NCBI GenBank assembly: GCA_017536885.1
Contig: JAFWCM010000103.1
Coordinates: 1-48,284 of the forward strand
DNA: 48,284 bases
Reading direction: 5' to 3'
Source: Solobacterium sp.
GTDB lineage: Bacteria > Bacillota_I > Bacilli_A > Erysipelotrichales > Erysipelotrichaceae
Below, in pieces: positions 43,371-48,284 of the stretch. Both the position numbers and the translations under genes were made by a program. Numbering within the stretch: position 1 is the stretch's first letter; the number at the start of each line of letters is the position of its first letter. Under the pieces are notes generated by a model. That model saw only the letters and a list, made by a program, of their open reading frames with translations, searched no databases and had not been told where the DNA came from.

Positions 43371-46013
43371 ATGAGCACAAGAAAAGACCTTACTGGAAAT
43401 CAGGTACGGCAGATGTTTCTGGACTTCTTTCAGTCCAAGGGATCCATGGTCGAACCGGGCGCAAGCCTGATTCCCCACAATGATCCGACACTGCTCTGGA
43501 TCAATGCCGGCGTATCGGCGCTGAAGAAGTATTTTGACGGCACCGAGAAACCCAAGTGCAACCGCATCTGCAATGCACAGAAGAGCATCCGCACCAACGA
43601 TATCGAAAACGTCGGAAAGACGGCGAGACACCACACCTTCTTCGAGATGCTCGGCAATTTCTCGATCGGAGATTACTTCAAAAAGGAAGCCATTCCCTGG
43701 GCCTGGGAATTTCTGACGAGCCCCGAGTGGGTCGGCTTTGAAAAAGAACGCATGTATGTCACGGTCTATCCCGATGATGAAGAGGCCTACAACCTCTGGG
43801 TTCAGGTCGGCATGGATCCGAGCCATATCCGCAAAACCTATGACAACTTCTGGGAGATCGGAAGAGGACCGGGCGGCCCGGACACCGAACTCTACTATGA
43901 CCGGGGCCCTGCCTATGATCCGCAGGGACTGGGCGAGAAGCTGTTCTTTGACGATATCGAAAACGACCGCTACATCGAAGTTTGGAATATCGTCTTCTCG
44001 CAGTATGACTGCCGCCCGGGCGAAGTCGACCGCAGTGAATACAAGGAACTGCCGCACAAGAACATCGATACCGGCATGGGACTCGAGCGTCTTGTCGCAT
44101 TGATTCAGGAAGGCGAGACCAACTTCGATACCGACCTGTTCCTGCCGATCATCCGCGAAACCGAAACCTATGCAAAGCATCCGTATTCCGATCCCGCATA
44201 CAAGATGGCTTACCGGGTCATCGCCGACCACATCCGCACCGTGACCTTTGCGATCGCCGACGGGGCGATGTTCTCCAATGAGGGAAGGGGCTACGTGCTT
44301 CGCCGGGTGCTGCGCAGAGCGGTGCGCTATGGCATCAAGCTCGGCATCCAGGGCGCCTTCATGTACCGCCTGGTGCCGGTCGTTGCCGAAAACATGAAGG
44401 ATTACTATCCGTATCTCCCCGGAAAAGTCGAACTGGTCAGCCGGCTCGTCAAGCAGGAGGAAGAAAGCTTCCACAGAACCCTCGCCAACGGCGAGAATCT
44501 GCTCAATACCGAACTCAGAAAGCATGAGAAGGAAAAGAGACTCCCGGGCGAAGTGGTGTTCCGTCTCTATGATACCTATGGCTTTCCGAAAGAGCTCACT
44601 GCCGAAATCGCGGAGGATGCCGGCTATACGGTGGACTTCGAAGGCTTTGACAGAGAGATGGCAGCCCAGGTGAAGCGCGCCAAGGAAGCCCGCGGCAACG
44701 AGCAGTCGATGCACGGACAGTCCGCGGATCTCATGGACTTTGAGACCCCGTCCGAATTCACCGGCTATACCGACAATGAATGCGTAGGAAAGGTGATCGG
44801 CCTGTTTATGGACGGCGTGCTCACCGATGAGCTCACCGACAGCGGTGAAGTCATTCTCGACCGCACCTGCTTCTATGCCGAGTCGGGCGGACAGTGTGCC
44901 GATACCGGCGTATTGTTCGCAGATGGCTTTAAGGCAAAGGTCACCGATGTCAAGAAGGCACCGCACAACCAGGCCCTGCATCACATCGAGATCGAAGAGG
45001 GCACATTGAAGGTCGGTGATACCGTAACCGGCATCTATGACTACGAGAAGCGTCAGAAGACAAGAGCCAACCACAGCTCCCTGCATCTTCTGCAGAGCGC
45101 GCTCAGAAAAGTGCTGGGCGATCATGTGGCCCAGGCCGGCTCCTACAACTGCCCGGAGTATGCCCGCTTTGACTTCAACCATTTTGAAAAGGTCAGCGAT
45201 GAGCAGCTGCGTGAGATTGAGCGTCTTGTCAATGAGATGATCGAAGCCGATGCGGATGTCGTAACCGAAGTCCTTCCGGTGGAAGAGGCGAAGAAGACCG
45301 GCGCGATCGCGCTGTTCGATGAGAAATACGGCGACAGCGTCAGAGTTGTCACAATGGGTGATTTCTCCAAGGAATTCTGCGGCGGCACCCATGTCTCCAA
45401 TACCGGCAGCCTCGGTGTATTCCGGATTCAGAGCGAAGAGTCGATCGGTTCCGGCGTGCGGCGAATCACCAGCGTCACCAAAATGGACGCTTATGATTCC
45501 TTCAAGAAAGAGGAGATCTATCTCAAAGAGACGGCTGCGCTTCTTAAGATGAAGAACTACAGCGGTCTCAAGGAGAAGATCGAAGCGCTGATTTCAGAGA
45601 ATGCGGCACTGCGCAAAGAGGTAGCGGATTCCAAGCAGAAAGCCATGGCAGCCGATGCGGACGCCAAGCTTGCAAAAGCAATCGAGATCGGCGGTCTCAA
45701 GGTGCTTCTGCTGGAAGAAAACGGCATGGACACCGGAGCGATGAAGGGCTATGCGGAAACGCTGAGAAACAAGCTCGGCGATTCCCTGGTCTTTGTCTCC
45801 AACGTCAACGACGGAAAGATCACATTTGTCTGCGCTTCCAGCAAGGCAGCGATCGCCAAAGGCCTCAGGGCCGGAGATCTCGTCAAAGCTGCGGCACTGA
45901 TCGCCAACGGCAACGGCGGCGGCCGTCCCGATATGGCACAGGCCGGCGGCAAGGATGTCTCCAAGGCAAAGGAAGCCATCGCTGCCGTAAAGGCGAAGAT
46001 TCAGGAAGCCTGA
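43371..46013 (+). CDS. alaS: Alanyl-tRNA synthetase
   Basis: An 880-residue enzyme that charges tRNA-Ala and edits misacylated Ser/Gly. The class II catalytic core includes TARHHTFFEMLGNFSIGDYF, the editing domain shows HSSLHLLQSAL and FCGGTHVSNTG, and the C-terminal C-Ala domain has the GGRPDMAQAGG signature. The start follows GGGAGGG. It lies 15 bases after the T-box terminator and ends before a terminator at 46027-46057. Length and all motifs match bacterial AlaRS. Confidence 0.98.
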   Translation: MSTRKDLTGNQVRQMFLDFFQSKGSMVEPGASLIPHNDPTLLWINAGVSALKKYFDGTEKPKCNRICNAQKSIRTNDIENVGKTARHHTFFEMLGNFSIGDYFKKEAIPWAWEFLTSPEWVGFEKERMYVTVYPDDEEAYNLWVQVGMDPSHIRKTYDNFWEIGRGPGGPDTELYYDRGPAYDPQGLGEKLFFDDIENDRYIEVWNIVFSQYDCRPGEVDRSEYKELPHKNIDTGMGLERLVALIQEGETNFDTDLFLPIIRETETYAKHPYSDPAYKMAYRVIADHIRTVTFAIADGAMFSNEGRGYVLRRVLRRAVRYGIKLGIQGAFMYRLVPVVAENMKDYYPYLPGKVELVSRLVKQEEESFHRTLANGENLLNTELRKHEKEKRLPGEVVFRLYDTYGFPKELTAEIAEDAGYTVDFEGFDREMAAQVKRAKEARGNEQSMHGQSADLMDFETPSEFTGYTDNECVGKVIGLFMDGVLTDELTDSGEVILDRTCFYAESGGQCADTGVLFADGFKAKVTDVKKAPHNQALHHIEIEEGTLKVGDTVTGIYDYEKRQKTRANHSSLHLLQSALRKVLGDHVAQAGSYNCPEYARFDFNHFEKVSDEQLREIERLVNEMIEADADVVTEVLPVEEAKKTGAIALFDEKYGDSVRVVTMGDFSKEFCGGTHVSNTGSLGVFRIQSEESIGSGVRRITSVTKMDAYDSFKKEEIYLKETAALLKMKNYSGLKEKIEALISENAALRKEVADSKQKAMAADADAKLAKAIEIGGLKVLLLEENGMDTGAMKGYAETLRNKLGDSLVFVSNVNDGKITFVCASSKAAIAKGLRAGDLVKAAALIANGNGGGRPDMAQAGGKDVSKAKEAIAAVKAKIQEA

Positions 46014-46026
46014 ACCGAAACTCAGG

Positions 46027-46057
46027 AAAGAGGGAAGTCTCTGATTTCTCTCTTTTT
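46027..46057 (+). terminator. Terminator after alaS
   Basis: AAAGAG and CTCTTT, extended by a mismatch and GAA/TTC, form the stem, followed by more T residues. It overlaps a GCATGCAT palindrome. The rest of the gap up to 46241 shows no gene. Confidence 0.75.
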
Positions 46058-46241
46058 GCATGCATGAAAAAGAAGTGTCCGTGACGTGATCGCTCCGCCG
46101 ATCGGATGAAGCCGGCGGTTCTTCCGTGAAAGCGATGATTTCAATGGCGTCTGTATATTTTTTATAAAAAGAAGAGGAATGCATTCTATACTTTTCCGGT
46201 TTCGTGAACTAAAATAGGATTCAGGAAAAGGAGGTATTCCT

Positions 46242-46508
46242 ATGAGTAATATCGATATTTCTCCGACCGTGAGTTTTGATGCGGATCAGGTGAGACGGGA
46301 AAACATCCGTCAGGTGCTGATGCTGGTGGAATCTGCCCTGAAAGAGAGAGGGTACAATGCGATCAATCAGCTGGCCGGCTATCTGATTTCGAATGACCCG
46401 GCGTATATTTCTTCACATAAGAATGCCCGTTCCATCATCCAGTCCGTGGAACGTCATGAGATCATCGAAGAACTCGTGCGCTTTTATCTTGAAGAAAACC
46501 ACAGCTGA
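46242..46508 (+). CDS. ireB: IreB family regulatory phosphoprotein (UPF0297)
   Basis: An 88-residue protein with the family pattern YNAINQLAGYLISNDPAYIS and LVRFYLEEN. In Enterococcus faecalis IreB is phosphorylated by the kinase IreK near its N-terminus and affects cephalosporin tolerance; Thr9 here could be the target. AGGAGG lies just upstream. Its TGA overlaps the ruvX ATG by one base (TGATG), so translation is coupled. Confidence 0.93.
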   Translation: MSNIDISPTVSFDADQVRRENIRQVLMLVESALKERGYNAINQLAGYLISNDPAYISSHKNARSIIQSVERHEIIEELVRFYLEENHS

Positions 46509-46933
46509 TGATTTATCTCGGTCTCGATCTTGGTTCCGTTACCTGCGGCGTAGCCCGCTCTGAGTCGGGATTTATTGCGAGCCCGCTGACAACCATCCGG
46601 TTTCATCCGGATGATTATGACACGGCGATGGACCGTCTTCTGGAACTGGTGCAGAAGGAACATCCGGATAAGATCATTCTCGGATGGCCGCTGCTGGAGA
46701 ACGGAGACCGCGGTGAGCGTGCTCAGATCTGCGAACAGTTCGGAAGAGTTCTCGAAAATGAGAGCGGGGTTCCGGTAATCCTTCAGGATGAGCGCAATAC
46801 CACAAAGGAATCGGAACGGATTCTGATCGAAGCAGATGTATCACGAAAAAAACGGAAAAAGGTGATCGACCGCATGGCGGCAGTCAGAATTCTGCAGTAT
46901 TATCTTGATGCAGAAATGAACAAAGGCGGTTGA
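46508..46933 (+). CDS. ruvX: RuvX/YqgF family Holliday-junction resolvase-like nuclease
   Basis: A 141-residue RNase-H-fold protein. It starts YLGLDLGSVTCGVARS (first catalytic Asp), then has GWPLLENGDRG and DERNTTKESE, and ends DRMAAVRILQYYL (last catalytic Asp). Family members process Holliday junctions or pre-16S rRNA ends. It sits between ireB and the DUF1292 gene as in most Firmicutes. Confidence 0.95.
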   Translation: MIYLGLDLGSVTCGVARSESGFIASPLTTIRFHPDDYDTAMDRLLELVQKEHPDKIILGWPLLENGDRGERAQICEQFGRVLENESGVPVILQDERNTTKESERILIEADVSRKKRKKVIDRMAAVRILQYYLDAEMNKGG

Positions 46934-46964
46934 GCACCTTTCTTCATGCTGAAAGGAGTTAGTT

Positions 46965-47222
46965 ATGGATGATACGATTGTACTGGTAAGCGATGACGGC
47001 CAGGAATATGAAATGCGGATTCTTCTCACATTCGAGAATGAGGAAACCGGCAGGCACTATGTATTTGTCACAGACCTTGAACCTCCCGAGGACGAGGAGG
47101 AACAGAATGTTCTTGTCTATACCTATGATGAAGACGGCAATCTCGATCCGGTAACCGATCCGGAGGAGTTTGAGATGTGCGAAGAAGTCCTGCTTGCCTT
47201 TACCGAGGAAAACGATGGCTAA
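46965..47222 (+). CDS. DUF1292 small acidic protein
   Basis: An 85-residue acidic protein (YVFVTDLEPPEDEEEQNVL, then EDGNLDPVTDPEEFEMCEEV) of the widespread Firmicute DUF1292 family, role unknown. The start has AAAGGAG. Its end overlaps mltG by eight bases. Confidence 0.93.
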   Translation: MDDTIVLVSDDGQEYEMRILLTFENEETGRHYVFVTDLEPPEDEEEQNVLVYTYDEDGNLDPVTDPEEFEMCEEVLLAFTEENDG

Positions 47223-48284
47223 GAGAAAAACAAGTACAAGTACAAAATCGAAAACACGAACCAGAAAAAAGAGAAAGCTGAAGCTCGGACGGCTGCTCAT
47301 CGTCATTCTGATCCCCGCGCTTCTTCTCGGCGGTTTTGTCATTTATTCCAGCTATAAGAATGCCCTGAAGCCGGTGCAGGAAAAAAGCGAAGAAGTCTCT
47401 TTTGTCGTCCAGCCGGGAAGCGGAGCGAGGTCTGTCGCCAACGATCTCGAAAAGGCAGGGCTGATCCGCAATGCGAACTATGTGTATTTTCATATCAGGA
47501 ATGAAAATCTCACCGACGTCAAATCCGGCACCTATACGCTGAATAAGAACTGGGCGCCGGACAAGATCTTCGAAGTGCTCACCGACCCGGCAGCGGCGGA
47601 GGTGGATGCGGCAAGAGTCACGATCATCGAAGGCGACTGGGCGAAACACGCAGCCGCAAAGATCGCCGAAGAGACCAACGTCTCCGCCGGTGAACTCCTG
47701 GCACTCTGGAATGATGAATCCTACATCCGCTCTTTGATGGAGAAGTATCCGTTCCTTACGGATGCGCTCTTCAATGAGAACATCCGCTATAAGCTCGAGG
47801 GATACCTTGCCCCGAACACCTACATGTTCTACCGGGAAACCGACGCGAAGACGGTGACCGAGAAGATTCTCGATCAGCAGCTGGCGGTATACAACATGTA
47901 CAGGGAAGCGATCGAAACGAGCGAATACTCGGTTCATGATCTTTATACCCTGGCATCCATCGTCCAGTATGAGTCGGGCAAGCCCGATGACATGAAGATG
48001 ATTGCCGGCGTCTTCTACAACCGTCTGAAGAACGAATGGCCGCTGCAGTCGAGTGTCACCGTCTGCTATGCGATGGATGAGGACAACGGTGAAAACTGGC
48101 TGGCATGCGAAGCCAACGCCGACTTCGACAGCCCGTACAACACCTACATGTATCCCGGACTTCCCCCCGGACCGATCGTCAATCCGGGACCGGAGGCGAT
48201 CGATGCCGTACTGCATCCCACCGAAAATGATTACTTCTTCTTCATGGCCGATGTGGATACGGGAACGGTCTACTATGCAAAGAC
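47215..48284 (+). CDS. mltG: Endolytic murein transglycosylase MltG, 3' end outside window
   Basis: Starts at ATG 47215 inside the end of the DUF1292 gene and is open to the window end (356 codons). It has a basic N-terminus (KRKTSTSTKSKTRTRKKRK), one membrane helix (GRLLIVILIPALLLGGFVIY), a LysM-like domain (VVQPGSGARSVANDLEKAG) and the YceG core with the ASIVQYESG helix, FYNRLKNEWPLQSSVT and YPGLPPGPIVNPG. It cuts nascent glycan strands. The first Glu of the usual IVEKE pattern is Gln here, as seen in some Firmicutes; the later Glu, likely the catalytic one, is present. Confidence 0.93.
   Translation, partial: MAKRKTSTSTKSKTRTRKKRKLKLGRLLIVILIPALLLGGFVIYSSYKNALKPVQEKSEEVSFVVQPGSGARSVANDLEKAGLIRNANYVYFHIRNENLTDVKSGTYTLNKNWAPDKIFEVLTDPAAAEVDAARVTIIEGDWAKHAAAKIAEETNVSAGELLALWNDESYIRSLMEKYPFLTDALFNENIRYKLEGYLAPNTYMFYRETDAKTVTEKILDQQLAVYNMYREAIETSEYSVHDLYTLASIVQYESGKPDDMKMIAGVFYNRLKNEWPLQSSVTVCYAMDEDNGENWLACEANADFDSPYNTYMYPGLPPGPIVNPGPEAIDAVLHPTENDYFFFMADVDTGTVYYAK

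Noticed and set aside
43221-45392. 723-codon open frame opposite alaS
   Set aside because: It is an antisense shadow of a certain gene; GC-rich codon use in alaS leaves the opposite strand free of stops.
47200-48216. 338-codon minus-strand frame at the right end
   Set aside because: It is opposite mltG, which has clear family motifs and coupled translation with the gene before it.
1-48284. CRISPR arrays, rRNA or tRNA genes, prophage
   Set aside because: I looked for regularly spaced repeats, tRNA T-loop and acceptor patterns and structural phage genes and saw none.

Overview
The window looks like a chromosomal segment of a low-to-mid-GC Firmicute. My best guess is an erysipelotrichial or clostridial gut or oral anaerobe. 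This rests on strong AGGAGG-type ribosome binding sites, an alaS T-box leader, the alaS-ireB-ruvX-DUF1292-mltG gene order typical of Firmicutes, several lipoproteins and a Nif11-type peptide. TGA is an ordinary stop here (it ends alaS, ireB and ruvX), so the standard bacterial code applies.

Left part (1-8.3 kb): an M13 metallopeptidase cut by the window edge, a small membrane protein, a zinc-ribbon protein, a small protein with a double-glycine leader, a frameshifted condensation-like acyltransferase, and two intramembrane protease homologues (CPBP and PrsW-like).

Central operon (8.5-15.1 kb, minus strand): this is the most unusual element. An acyl/aryl-adenylating enzyme carries a C-terminal anti-sigma-type HATPase domain. 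It is followed, in order, by two condensation-like acyltransferases, a membrane SpoIIE/PP2C phosphatase and a STAS anti-sigma antagonist. All three parts of a partner-switching module therefore lie in one transcription unit with acyl-transfer enzymes, and the kinase-like part is fused to the adenylating enzyme.

Accessory stretch (15.1-34.5 kb): integrase remnants, a frameshifted Nif11-type Cys-rich precursor, a second CPBP protease with a duplicated 221-bp upstream segment, an APH-like kinase, an amidase lipoprotein, a papain-like surface protease, two acetyltransferases (one frameshifted), a near-perfect 118-bp repeat, an XRE repressor with a palindrome, a large surface protein with two in-frame TGA codons, a thioredoxin with a double-glycine leader, a BMP-type lipoprotein, and a dead nitroreductase beside an intact one. 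Broken genes are concentrated here.

Right part (34.5-48.3 kb): a DJ-1/PfpI protein, two zinc-ribbon paralogues, a three-gene ABC importer, a DUF89 phosphatase, a CASTOR/POLLUX-like channel, T-box-controlled alaS, then ireB-ruvX-DUF1292-mltG, the last cut by the window end. This part reads as intact core genome.
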